64,000 bases of DNA from Phycomyces blakesleeanus NRRL 1555(-) (GCF_001638985.1 NW_017265148.1:327367-391366), one strand, 5' to 3'; positions 23,250-32,829 are shown, counted from the stretch's first letter. Program-made: numbers and translations. The notes: generated from the sequence alone by a model not told the origin.

Positions 23250-26200
23250 CTAAAGGGGGGGGGGGAAAGTCGAGAGCAAGTTCGCTCTTGAGGCGGTCGA
23301 GAAGAGAGAAACAGTGGAAAAGGCAGCGGAGGAGACAAAAGGAACGTGATCAAATATGAACAGCCAATGATGGCGCCATATAGCCAGCAGCGTGCAGCCA
23401 AAAATTGAGGCAGCAAAAAGAGAAGAATCGGTGCAAGGAGGGAATGTGAAGGATTGCAAACCAGAAAGCAAGACAGTGGGTGTCGCGGTCTGGGCAAAGT
23501 ACAACGTCCAGATTGACGACCATACGGACAGTTTGACCGGACACTGGAACAAAAAATGAGTTTGATTGTCCAGAGGGTGAGAGCAGAGGGCACAGGATGG
23601 GTCTGGGAAAGCGGTAGGGATCCTAGAATTGAGGCGAGAACGGCAAGGAATGTTCTTGTGCAGGGCACGAAACCAAACGTTGCGGGCCCCATGCGGCAGG
23701 GGGAAGGACCAAAACCGACGAAGCTGGCGAGGGACGAGTGTGGGGCTTATGGGGCGTGCGGATTTGGAGTGGAAATTGCAGAGTAGGCGGAAAGACTGGG
23801 TGGACAAACGATGCCAAGGGATGCCGGGGACAAGAGCCGTCAAGAAAGGACGCACATCGACAGCTGTACCGGAAGGCATATCTAGCGAAGGAAACTGTAT
23901 GGCACAAATCGCGGGGGGAATGGTGGCACGATACAAGACAGGGTGCAAGACAAGAGAGCGAGTGTAGAGACGTTCGAAGAACCGGTGAAGGACAATAGGA
24001 CGACGGAGTATGCGGTGGAGGGGGCGTTGGGCAAGCACGCCGAAACTAGGATCTACTTCATAGGCGTCGGAAACCCGGAGATCGCGCCATGCAGATGGAA
24101 AGGGAGGGTGGTCTGGTTGTGCGGTAGTGAGATAGGAGAGAGGCAGAGAGAGACAGGTGGGGAGGTTGACTACCACGTCAGAGAAGTTGTGAGGGAGAAG
24201 ATCAATGGCAGCAAGTAGGGTGGCCAGAGGAGAGTCGAAATCACGCTGATGAGAGGATCGGAGAGATGGAAATATCAAAGGAACGAGTGGATCAGCAGAT
24301 GAGGAGTCGAGGCGGAGGACGTAAGAGAACCAAGGCGGGACCAGGCCAGAGGGGGACAGCGGAGAGCGGACGAGAGGCCGGAGCCAGCGCAACTGAAGAG
24401 CAGCCTGTTGAACCTGAGGATCAAGGACCCCTAGACCGCCGAGCCGAATAGGCTGGCAGAAAGTGCCGAGAGAAATGGGAGGAAAGGAGCGGTATTGTAT
24501 AAACTTACTCATGATCGAGCGAAGTCGACGGAAAAAGGATAGAGGTACAGTGACAACTCTGAGGACGTGCCAGAGCTTAGAGAGGATGAGAGAGTTGAGC
24601 ACTGTGGCACGGCCACGAATAGAGAGAGAGCGAGAGTGGTGGATATTACAGGTAGATTCAATCTTGGAAAGAATGTTGTCACAGAAAGAATTGCGCTGAG
24701 GTAAGGATTGAATAAGAGGAAAGCCGAGATATCGCAGGGGAGTGGAGGAAGATCTGTCAGACCAGGCGGTGATGTCGAATTGTTGTAGGACGGGGCGCCA
24801 TTCTGGCAGTGGAAGACCGGACAGGGAGAAAGCTTCAGTTTTATGGAGATTGATGCGAGCATTGGAGGCATGAGAGTATGTGAGAAGATGATGATGAAGA
24901 CGGGACAAGTGGGCGGCATCAGGCAGAAAGACTAGCAGATCGTCGGCATAGGCCAAGAGCTTGATGGGCGGAGGTGGTGGAATAGCAGTGCGTGGTGATG
25001 GAGAAAATCCGGCAAAGGAAGGATCATGAATCACACGACGCAACAAAGGTTCGAATGCAAGGTTAAAGAGTACAGGAGAAAGAGGATCACCCTGCCGGAG
25101 TCCACGAGCCTGAAGGAATGATCGGGATAGGTGTCCATTGACATTGATTCGAATCTGTGTAGAGAAGAAAAGTTGAGATATACAGGTAACGAGGGAAGGG
25201 GGAAAGTTGAAATGCTGCAAGACCTGGCGAAGGTAGTCGGGATGGACTCTGTCGTAAGCTTTCTCCTGATCCAAAAGAAGGCCTATACCAGATGAACCGT
25301 CCTGTCTAGCCTGTGCCATAACCAACTTGGTCAGCATGCCATTGTCAGCAATGAAGCGTCCTTGGACAAACCCGGTCTGGAAGGGCGTAACAAGGGAGGA
25401 AGCAGCAGGCACCATGCGACGATTGATGAGGCGAGTGAACACTTTGGCATCGGTATTGATGAGAGCGATCGGGCGCCAGTTGCGGAGGGATGTGAGGTCA
25501 CCTTTCTTGGGAAGAAGAGAGACGCAGGTTGATTGCCAGGACGAAGGAAACACACCGAGGGCAAGCCCATCGTTAAATATTCGAACAAGTAAGACAGCAC
25601 ACATCGGATGATCCATAATTAATCGCAGAATCTCATAAGGCAGGCCATCCGGCCCAGGGCTACTGGCATTAGGAGTGCGAGTGGCGCCGTCTCGGATGTC
25701 ATCCAAGGTGAAGGGTTTAAGGAGGGTCGTGGAGGTAGTTTCGGAAAGAAAGAGGTCTGGTGGCAAGTGAAGGAGGAGGTCGTCGATAGCTGTCTGAGCA
25801 GGAGGGTCGGGTGTGTAAAGATCTTCATAAAATGCAGCAGCAGCTTCCGTAAGATCATCGGGATCAGTGCATAAGGTGTCGGTGAAGGGGTGGCGGAGGC
25901 TGGTTATTGTGGTTCGAGCTTGGCGAAAAGCAACTGTGCGTTTCAAAAACCCAGCGGAAGTTTCGCCTTGTTCTCTCCAGTGTTTTCCGGCGCGGAGTGC
26001 TAGTATCTCGGTGCATTCCTGTTGAACTTGCTGAAGTTGACGCTCGACGATGGGCAGCTGGAAGTTCTGAGCAGGCTGATGTCGAAATCTATGTATCAAA
26101 TGGTCACGTTTACTCTGAAGCTTTACCTCCAAAGTGGCAAGTGATGGGCGGGTTGTGCGTGAATATGAACGTGTGAAACGAGCCACTTCGACTTTGATCA

Positions 26201-27056
26201 GATCCCACTGTGATTGGGGGGAAATTGAAGGCGAGAGTAGTGGTATGAAGGATGAAAGACAGTCGGACAGGGAGGAGCGGAAGGAAGGGATGTTCGCCAA
26301 ACGAGGGTTCGCACGCCACAAACCTCGACCAATGTGAGACAGCATAGGAAAACTAAGACAGGTACGTACAAGGCAATGATCGGTCCACAGGGGCTGAACA
26401 AATGTGACGGTGGACGAAGAGTGACAAGACGCTATATCCTTGGAGGCATATATGTAGTCGATAGTCGAAGAGGAAAGGTCGCGATGAAAGGTAGGCATAG
26501 GTTGAGCGTCAGACAAAGTGACACAGTCTACAAAGTGGTTAGCGACAAAATGCAGCCATAGACGTGGCGCGAGGCCAGCACGAGAGGCATTTGCATATGA
26601 GGAATAATTAAAATCTCCTAGCATAAGAAAGCGAGAAGGAAGGGAAGGGAGAAGATGTGGGGAGGATAGGAGAGAGGTGAGAAAATCATATCGAGGACGA
26701 TATGAAGCAGGGACATATAAAACGCAAATACGAAATGGGGCAAACAAATTGGAAGAGTGAACAACGGTGGCAGTAATGCAACGACCACAGAGAGAAAAAA
26801 GAGGATCAGTAAAAGAAATGAGGGGAGAGAGGGAAACCAAACCACAGTGAGGAGACCATAGTGAGTCGGATGCTTGAAATTGAAGATGAAACGTCTGTTG
26901 AAGAGCGTCTGTGTTGGCGTGAGTTTCTTGAAGGGCAAGTATGTCTAGAGAGAGGGAGCGATTATTGGTGTTTCCGGACTTGACAAGTCCGCGGCAGTTC
27001 ATGGAGGCTATATTAATCATAAATTTAAGAATGATCGCCGTCTGCCATCTCGTCAT
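23250..27056 (-). CDS. LINE ORF2: endonuclease and reverse transcriptase
   Basis: A single uninterrupted frame of 1268 codons. Residues of about 15-230 form the endonuclease, with MNCRGL, LALQETHAN, LGDFNYSSYA, STIDYIYASKD and the terminal DHCLV (catalytic histidine). The reverse transcriptase follows, with WRPIALINTDAKVFTRLIN, FQTGFVQGRFIADN, LLLDQEKAYDRVHPDYL, ARGLRQGDPLSPVLFNLAF and the catalytic YADD at about residue 703. The C-terminal part holds a CALCSHPL...HFLFQC zinc-knuckle motif. The frame overlaps the end of ORF1 by 32 nt. Translation probably begins by reinitiation, either at the ATG at 27056 or at MINIASMNC ten bases after the ORF1 stop. All visible catalytic residues are present, so the copy may be active. 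Confidence 0.95.
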   Translation of the reverse strand: MTRWQTAIILKFMINIASMNCRGLVKSGNTNNRSLSLDILALQETHANTDALQQTFHLQFQASDSLWSPHCGLVSLSPLISFTDPLFSLCGRCITATVVHSSNLFAPFRICVLYVPASYRPRYDFLTSLLSSPHLLPSLPSRFLMLGDFNYSSYANASRAGLAPRLWLHFVANHFVDCVTLSDAQPMPTFHRDLSSSTIDYIYASKDIASCHSSSTVTFVQPLWTDHCLVRTCLSFPMLSHIGRGLWRANPRLANIPSFRSSLSDCLSSFIPLLSPSISPQSQWDLIKVEVARFTRSYSRTTRPSLATLEVKLQSKRDHLIHRFRHQPAQNFQLPIVERQLQQVQQECTEILALRAGKHWREQGETSAGFLKRTVAFRQARTTITSLRHPFTDTLCTDPDDLTEAAAAFYEDLYTPDPPAQTAIDDLLLHLPPDLFLSETTSTTLLKPFTLDDIRDGATRTPNASSPGPDGLPYEILRLIMDHPMCAVLLVRIFNDGLALGVFPSSWQSTCVSLLPKKGDLTSLRNWRPIALINTDAKVFTRLINRRMVPAASSLVTPFQTGFVQGRFIADNGMLTKLVMAQARQDGSSGIGLLLDQEKAYDRVHPDYLRQVLQHFNFPPSLVTCISQLFFSTQIRINVNGHLSRSFLQARGLRQGDPLSPVLFNLAFEPLLRRVIHDPSFAGFSPSPRTAIPPPPPIKLLAYADDLLVFLPDAAHLSRLHHHLLTYSHASNARINLHKTEAFSLSGLPLPEWRPVLQQFDITAWSDRSSSTPLRYLGFPLIQSLPQRNSFCDNILSKIESTCNIHHSRSLSIRGRATVLNSLILSKLWHVLRVVTVPLSFFRRLRSIMSKFIQYRSFPPISLGTFCQPIRLGGLGVLDPQVQQAALQLRWLRPLVRSPLSPSGLVPPWFSYVLRLDSSSADPLVPLIFPSLRSSHQRDFDSPLATLLAAIDLLPHNFSDVVVNLPTCLSLPLSYLTTAQPDHPPFPSAWRDLRVSDAYEVDPSFGVLAQRPLHRILRRPIVLHRFFERLYTRSLVLHPVLYRATIPPAICAIQFPSLDMPSGTAVDVRPFLTALVPGIPWHRLSTQSFRLLCNFHSKSARPISPTLVPRQLRRFWSFPLPHGARNVWFRALHKNIPCRSRLNSRIPTAFPDPSCALCSHPLDNQTHFLFQCPVKLSVWSSIWTLYFAQTATPTVLLSGLQSFTFPPCTDSSLFAASIFGCTLLAIWRHHWLFIFDHVPFVSSAAFSTVSLFSTASRANLLSTFPPPL

Positions 27057-28383
27057 CAGTTAGGATATTCTGGGAGTCTTGGTCGTCGTCGCCGTCAAAA
27101 GCGCTGGGGTGAAATTCTTCTTCGTCTTTAGTGGAGCCGGAAGTGTAGTTGGAGGGAAGAAAAGCGTTGTGGAGGGGGTGAAAGACGGGATCATACTGGG
27201 TGTTGTGTGTCTGAGGAAGAGGCAGAGTGGGGTCGAAGAGTGCGCCTGTGCGGCTGTTGTCAGTTAGTCCGTCAAGTGCAGCAAACCTGTTGGCAGACTG
27301 GCGGGGGGAAGTAGGAACAGCGGGGACAGAGGGTCGTCGCGGTGTCGAGGAATTCGTGCGGGAGGTGGTGGTAGTAGCCTGGGATCCCTCAGCCATCGTA
27401 GGTGTACCGCGAGGGGGGATCGATTTCTTGGCCGGAGGTCTGTGAGACGCACCGGGAGTAGTCTTGCGTGAGCGATCAGGGGAGTCATGTGTCGTGGGAA
27501 CCTTGCGGGGTCTCTTGGAAGAGCTGGTGTCCGTGGGGGGTGCTCTGGGGCAGGCATGTTGCAAGTGACCAGTCTGGTCACAAGTGAAGCAGCGTCGGGA
27601 ATCTTTGGGGCGGTCTGGACAGTTTTCGATAGCATGGCCCATAACTTTACAATAATTACAGTGAATACCCATCTGTTTCCAGGTACCTAAGAAGTACAAG
27701 TCGCCATCATACGGGATCTTGTATGAGAGTTTGGCAAGGGTGGCATCGGGGTTGGGTGGTCGTTCAAGGTAAGCAAAACCAGTGCCATCAAAAAAATTGG
27801 CACGAAGATGCAAACCGACTTCGCGGACGGTGCCATATGCGGCCAAGGCTGTTTTGATAGCCTCTTCAAGCAGAGGGGAAGGAAGGTATGGAAGCTGGGA
27901 GAGGGAGATACGCAAGATTTTTGTGCCTGGGGCAATACCCATAGAGGGGAAGTACGTTTGGCCTCCAACCAGGAAGCTTTTGGAACAGAGTTCGGTGCAG
28001 ATGGTAGAATTGGTCAGGTGCAATTCGTGGATGAGCGGTTGACGATGAGCGAATGATATTCCCAAGGTGCATGCCGTAGGAACGCTTGCTCTGAGAGCAG
28101 TCCAGAATTCAGAGGTAAGGGTGGAATCAGTTGGTGGGGTGAAGAATACCGAATGACGAGATGTACTTTCGCGCCAGACGCGATCCGTAGATGTCGGCAA
28201 GTTAGAGAAAAGAACGACTGGTACTTGACCGGGGGCGGGAGTGGCTGTGGCGACATCGAGATATGACCTAGTGTTGGTTGTGGTAGAGGTAGTAGTAGAG
28301 GGTTGTGGAGTGGTTATATTGGCTTGACCTAGTGTTGTGGTGGACCCAATAGGTGGGTCCGGTACTTTAGCGGGAAGAGCCAT
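27025..28383 (-). CDS. LINE ORF1: nucleic-acid-binding Gag-like protein
   Basis: 452 codons from the ATG that begins MALPAKVPDPPIG. The frame stays open upstream to an ATG at 28434, but that part lies in flanking DNA beyond the duplication, so the inner ATG was chosen. The N-terminal 60 residues are rich in S and T. A middle domain resembles an RRM-like fold (ILRISLSQLPYLPSPLLEEA...GTVREVGLHL). Two CCHC zinc knuckles follow: CNYCKVMGHAIENC and CFTCDQTGHLQHAC. The tail is basic, proline-rich and then acidic (DDEMADGDHS). The protein is expected to coat the LINE RNA. Confidence 0.92.
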   Translation of the reverse strand: MALPAKVPDPPIGSTTTLGQANITTPQPSTTTSTTTNTRSYLDVATATPAPGQVPVVLFSNLPTSTDRVWRESTSRHSVFFTPPTDSTLTSEFWTALRASVPTACTLGISFAHRQPLIHELHLTNSTICTELCSKSFLVGGQTYFPSMGIAPGTKILRISLSQLPYLPSPLLEEAIKTALAAYGTVREVGLHLRANFFDGTGFAYLERPPNPDATLAKLSYKIPYDGDLYFLGTWKQMGIHCNYCKVMGHAIENCPDRPKDSRRCFTCDQTGHLQHACPRAPPTDTSSSKRPRKVPTTHDSPDRSRKTTPGASHRPPAKKSIPPRGTPTMAEGSQATTTTSRTNSSTPRRPSVPAVPTSPRQSANRFAALDGLTDNSRTGALFDPTLPLPQTHNTQYDPVFHPLHNAFLPSNYTSGSTKDEEEFHPSAFDGDDDQDSQNILTDDEMADGDHS

Positions 28384-28397
28384 GGCTTCCATATACA
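28384..28397. repeat. Target-site duplication, 5' side of LINE
   Basis: GGCTTCCATATACA, identical to 23077-23090. It lies immediately upstream of the chosen ORF1 start on the minus strand. Confidence 0.8.
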
Positions 28398-28438
28398 ATG
28401 AAAATGTGAGATACACTGTGGTAAATGGCAGCATTTAT

Positions 28439-28603
28439 AACTCCGTACTCGTAGCTTTTATACGCGCTCGTATCGAATATACGCGCTCGTAGATATGTCG
28501 GGGAAGATTTTTCAGCCAATAGAACTACTCAAATATGAAGAGCTTATAACTCCGGGCTCGTAGCTTTTCTACGCGCTCGTATCGAATATACGCGCTCGTA
28601 GAT
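28439..28603. repeat. Two ~55-bp direct repeats rich in CGCGCTCGTA
   Basis: Copies at about 28439-28493 and 28549-28603 share GCTCGTAGCTTTTNTACGCG followed by CTCGTATCGAATATACGCGC. Each copy itself contains TACGCGCTCGTA twice. They are unusually GC-rich for this flank and sit just upstream of the LINE ORF1 start. Whether they act as a promoter for the LINE is open. Confidence 0.75.
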
Positions 28604-28611
28604 TCTCCAGC

Positions 28612-28740
28612 AAATGCGATTTGTGGGATTTCAGATTGTTTTTGCATCTAATCCAATCAATTGCTCCAAATATGGTAGATCTATACCTTTTTAGGTACTT
28701 TAAATTTTCTTATAATTGGTCCAACAAACTTAATGTTTTA
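28612..28740. repeat. Dispersed repeat, copy 1
   Basis: Matches the inverted copy near 46795-46912 over about 120 bp, with shared words GGGATTTCAGATT, TTGCATCTAATCCAATCAA, AAATATGGTA and GTCCAACAAA. There is no coding capacity. Its family is unknown. Confidence 0.7.
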
Positions 28741-29638
28741 TAGCAAAATATTTTTATTTTTTGACTTTATTAATAGTAAAAGTAATAAAATAAGGCTCTT
28801 CTTTAACCTTCTCATATCTATAGCATTGCCTCTAACAAAGGGTACTAAAAAATAGTAGACGAATGATAAAATAAGTATGTAAAGAAGAAGACTATAATAA
28901 TTTTAAATTAAATAAAATATAGTAAAAGTCTAATTAAAATTGTAAGATCAGGGTCTTTATAAGCTACTAGATATCGCTTTAGCCAGAAATAAAAAAGGGA
29001 GTTTCGCTTAACATTACAAGAGCTATAGCTATATATCATTCTATCTATAAAATATGTGTATGTGTGCTTATCTTGTAAGGCTTTGATAAAAGGTTTTGTG
29101 TTATAGGGTCTTGTTATAGATCTCTTGCTTAGTATTGTTATCGTCCAAAAGCTATAAACTATAAATCGGTTAGTACTTCGTAAAGCCTCAAAGACTTGTC
29201 AACAATAGTAACAGTGAGAAGAAATAGAAAGAAAAAGACTTTACGGAATAAAAACACAAGTTCGCATTAAAAAGAAATATTAGTAGGTATGACTGTTTCT
29301 GGTATAAGCTCAGATCCAAGGTACAGAATTCATAGGGTTTGTTTGACCCTCTAGTTGATTTTTCTTTAATCAAGCAAGTAGTTCTCTTTATTCGGAAATC
29401 AAGATGGTTTCCTGGGTTGACGACTAGACTTTCATCTTCAAAATATTTCTCTAGAGCCAAAATAGGATAGAGATATTCTAAACTTGGTAAGTGCTAGATG
29501 GTGTTCAAAAATCTGCCATTTCTTTCCAAAATAAGGCAGCTTGTTTCAAATACTCGTAGATTTTTTTCTACAGTGGTAGTCACTCAAAGCAGCATTAGAA
29601 ATATCACTAAATAATGCGCGGAGTAAGAAAAAAACACG
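28741..29638. other. AT-rich stretch without recognisable genes
   Basis: Nothing was recognised on either strand apart from short chance frames. Confidence 0.55.
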
Positions 29639-29706
29639 CTCGATATAGTGATAGTGATAAAATTTCTGTCCACCATCCATATCACTATATCGAGCTTTGA
29701 CTGTAT
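29639..29706. mobile_element. Tiny pogo-like MITE or its remnant
   Basis: CTCGATATAGTGATA near 29640 and its inverse TATCACTATATCGAGC near 29682-29697 face each other across about 25 bp. The right end continues to TTTGACTGTA. The end sequence matches the solo end at 22874. The TACAGTCAAA...CTCGATATA form resembles pogo/Tigger-type ends; that assignment is by memory of family patterns. Confidence 0.5.
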
Positions 29707-30540
29707 AAGAGCATCCGTAGCAGTAGCATTTCCGACAGCATCTAATTCCATGCTCCGTAATTTTTATGACCTTGAGCAATGAAATAGATGCTCGTTTTAA
29801 AAACTTGCTGAGCATTTAAATTGTTTTTCTTATTTATTTTTTCTTTGAACCGAATAATAGTATATAGCAACACTTACAAAAACTCACAAAAATTATGCTC
29901 ACTACAAAGCTGATATTCTTGAAGACATTTAACTTGTGTTTTTTATATTAGAAATAAAAGAAAAATATCTAATAATAATGAATTTTACTAGTGAAGAAGA
30001 CTATACCATATAGTATAATTATCTAAGAGCATCCGTAGCAGTGGCATTTCAATTAGCATTAAATTGAGTGCTCATAAGCCACATCTAAGGTTAAAAGAAG
30101 TAAAAAAATGGAGGGTAAAATATCAGTTACATAATAAAAAGAGCACTTAGATAATTATACTATATGGTATAGTCTTCTTCACTAGTAAAATTCATTATTA
30201 TTAGATATTTTTCTTTTATTTCTAATATAAAAAACACAAGTTAAATGTCTTCAAGAATATCAGCTTTGTAGTGAGCATAATTTTTGTGAGTTTTTGTAAG
30301 TGTTGCTATATACTATTATTCGGTTCAAAGAAAAAATAAATAAGAAAAACAATTTAAATGCTCAGCAAATTTTTAAAACGAGCATCTATTTCATTGCTCA
30401 AGGTCATAAAAATTACGGAGCATGGAATTAGATGCTGTCGGAAATGCTACTGCTGCAGACCACTTTTTTGGAAAGCATTTCCAAAAAGCATTTAAATCGG
30501 GAAAAACTGAATTTAAATGCTACTGCTACGGATGCTCTAA
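29706..30540. mobile_element. PIF/Harbinger-like MITE with a 309-bp inverted repeat inside
   Basis: The outer ends are perfect 23-bp inverted repeats starting GAGCATCCGTAGCAGTAGC (29709 and 30537), flanked on both sides by TAA (29706-29708 and 30538-30540). TAA is a TWA-type duplication typical of PIF/Harbinger. Inside, two arms of 309 bp (29719-30027 and 30146-30454) are inverted copies of each other with about 1% difference, separated by 118 bp. A third copy of the terminal sequence begins at 30028, also preceded by TAA, which suggests that one element inserted into another or that a foldback duplication occurred. No transposase is encoded. Confidence 0.8.
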
Positions 30541-31478
30541 AGAACATCGTATATGAACATTTATTGGACAATTTACTGATTATACTGCCAGCTCTCCTTC
30601 AAATCCCAGATCAAATATTGCCAGAAAACACGACTATCATACTCCCTCGACTTTCTACATTTCTAAATGAAAGAATCACACCAATCCGCAATAGACTGCC
30701 TACAATTCCAGTCAACAAGGCTACTCTTTCAAGAAATTCTCAAGAAATTATTCCTGTCTTGAGATAAGTTTTGAGTATTTATGTACAGCAGCCTGAGCAA
30801 CCACAATCCCCACAACAGCAATAACAGCAACAACATATACTCCCAAGACTGTTTGTATTGTTTCCCTCGTCTAGTTTTAAGTGGAGATTTATTAAAATAG
30901 ACGGTGAGAATGTTAAATAGTTTTTCGAGCAAGGTCCACAGAAAATGCGAGACGAATCACCTGTAGCCTACACAAGACGATTATTTGCCCACTTCTTCAA
31001 TTTTAAGAAGTTCAAAATCAATGATATTGAAGCTTTTATAAATCTCCCAAAAGAAAAAGGCAAGATCTTCTTGAACTCAATATACATAGACGGCTATACG
31101 TGCAGGGTATTGTTTGCAAGACGGACCGCAACTGATCCTCTCAATTCTGTTGAGCTCACAACAAATAACTTTAATACCCAGGAAATTGCGGGGAATTTTC
31201 GAGTGTGTACGGTGGATCCTAGAAGAAGAGATGCTTTCAACTCATATCATGCTGATGATGATATAAGACGTTTAACAACAAAAGAATACTACAATGCATC
31301 TGATAGCGTTAAGCGAATGAGAAATGAAGATGCAAGGAAGGTGGTCCAAGGGATCAAGGAAGATGAAACAAACATCCCATCAGTGAAAACAGCACCAGGA
31401 GAGCAATTTCTACGGCATACCCAATATATAATAGCCAATATGCCTACTCTATTCAATTTTTATAATTTCAGAGTAGCT
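30541..31478 (+). pseudogene. Fanzor nuclease, N-terminal half, broken (copy A)
   Basis: In Mucorales Fanzor proteins (TnpB-related, RNA-guided nucleases) the segment before the first RuvC motif reads much like this one: PRLFVLFPSSSFKWRFIKID near 30850, then FNFKKFKINDIEAF near 31000 and IYIDGYTCRVLFARR near 31090. The RuvC-I segment is CTVDPRRRDAF near 31210. The catalytic D is kept, but the usual following G is R. A TKEYYNASDS element and a segment near LFNFYNF follow. Stops interrupt the first part (near 30766, 30820 and 30918). The gene begins right at the PIF-like MITE and is cut at 31479 by another MITE, so the RuvC-II and -III and zinc-ribbon parts are missing. Confidence 0.75.
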
Positions 31479-31592
31479 GAAATACAGGATTTTCGGACCC
31501 AAATGAGGTTTTTTTTTGCACCCATTTAATTTTCACCGAAAAGCGAAAGTTTGCAAAAAAAAGCTCATTTGGGTCCGAAAATCCTGTATTTC
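31479..31592. mobile_element. 114-bp foldback MITE
   Basis: The arms at 31479-31506 and 31565-31592 are perfect inverted repeats of 28 bp (GAAATACAGGATTTTCGGAC...). Partial pairing continues inward through TTTTTTTTGCA. The element ends are probably the TACAGGATTTT part with TA duplication. It interrupts Fanzor copy A. Confidence 0.8.
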
Positions 31593-31701
31593 TTCTTAGG
31601 CGAAAATTTTCCTTTTTTAATTCTGAAACAAAATTAAAAAAAAAACGTCCCTGTTGTTCTATCTACGTCGTTAGAGTGTAGATTGTATTCATTTGTTCAT
31701 T

Positions 31702-32149
31702 ATGACGACTGTAACATCTTCAATAAATAACAAGAATCAACAATTTGGATATAATGCAATAATCGACGACATTCAAACCTCATATAAGAATGCAGCTGTG
31801 CTCTCAATCGATGACTTTGTCCAGTCAGAAGATATTGAATTACCTACTACTGGTCATAGTAAGTTTTTGTATATGTTCTTATTATTAAATTGAATTGAAA
31901 AAAACTATTATTATAGAACAGAACCTTTACAATGAATTCCCCAAAGAGCTGTTAAAGTTACTGCCAGAATCAATGCCCGTACCACAAGAGACTCATGAGC
32001 TGGTATGTGCTTATTTGCAACAGATTAAAGAATTGCCGAATCTACAATCGCAAGCCGCTCAAGCTCTTGAGATTGTGCAGAATACACAGGTTATTCTATC
32101 CCAAACAACAAATTCAATTGATGCATCATCCCCATCTGATGATGCGTAA
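31702..32149 (+). CDS. Small two-exon protein, unknown function
   Basis: Exons 31702-31858 and 31917-32149 join across a 58-nt GT-AG intron (GTAAGTTTTT...TTATAG) and encode 129 residues starting MTTVTSSINNKNQQF. No signal peptide or membrane segment is seen. The middle (FPKELLKLLPESMPVPQET) is amphipathic, and the second half is mostly helical (HELVCAYLQQIKELPNL...AAQALEIVQNTQVIL). The length and frame closure suggest a real gene. I do not recognise the family. A small subunit of a larger complex is possible, but nothing in the neighbourhood points to one. Confidence 0.55.
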
Positions 32150-32829
32150 TAAAGAAAAAAAAACGTGTTTAGAAATGTATTTTTGCCTACTTTCTTCTTT
32201 TCACACTTGGGATTTAATGATATTTATGTATCATTCCTCTCCAGTAGATTAATATTTTATTCATATACCAATGTACTTTCTTATATACACCGGTTCTTCT
32301 ATTGAACAGTATTTCTCGAAGAAATTGTGGAGATGATCTATGAACACGTTAGATTTTTAGGGAGTATTGGTGGACTTAAACATCAAGGCTTTCAAAGATC
32401 AATAGAATGGTATAAATGCAGTTCCGATGAACAGTCCAAAAACAGATGGTGTTTTGATATCACATCCTTGAATTTTCTTTTTTAAAAAATAAATAAATTA
32501 TTAACCTTTATTCTGTAAAACTTTGCATCTCCACCTATATTAATTAACCAAATACTTACAATTGAAATCGAAACATATATATATATATATATAAAGAAGT
32601 ACTTAATTAACATTCAATCCTAAAATCCACTATCAAAGCCTCGAAAAAGCTTCCTATTAGAGTTGATTTATATATATATATATAAAGGTTAAAAAACAAA
32701 ATAAATAAAAAAACGAGATTGTGATGATGTATGTTAAATGCATGTAGTGTGTATAAATATGTAGTAATAGTGTAGTAATAATGTCGATGTATGTGAAGTT
32801 TTTTGTTTTGTTTTGTTTTTAAAGTCTAT
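32150..32829. other. Intergenic spacer
   Basis: AT-rich with several (AT)n runs (near 32575-32593 and 32668-32684). It probably holds the 3' untranslated regions of the two convergent genes. Nothing else was seen. Confidence 0.5.

Larger units (their letters stand above)
23091..28383 (-). mobile_element. LINE with two open reading frames and visible target-site duplication
   Basis: The element is 5.3 kb, bounded by 14-bp direct repeats (23077-23090 and 28384-28397). Its 3' end on the minus strand is a nine-base A tail, preceded by a perfect 13-nt hairpin GAGCCTTCGGCTC (23105-23117) and a 150-bp 3' untranslated region. Both ORFs are uninterrupted. The apurinic-endonuclease-type domain, the RT and the absence of an RNase H domain fit the L1-like group of non-LTR elements. 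The duplication places the 5' boundary exactly at an ATG of ORF1, so the element has little or no 5' untranslated region of its own; either it is slightly 5'-truncated or it relies on flanking promoters. Confidence 0.9.

Noticed and set aside
23556..27690. Many plus-strand open frames opposite the LINE
   Set aside because: They are antisense shadows of the two long LINE frames, produced by its GC-rich, biased codons.
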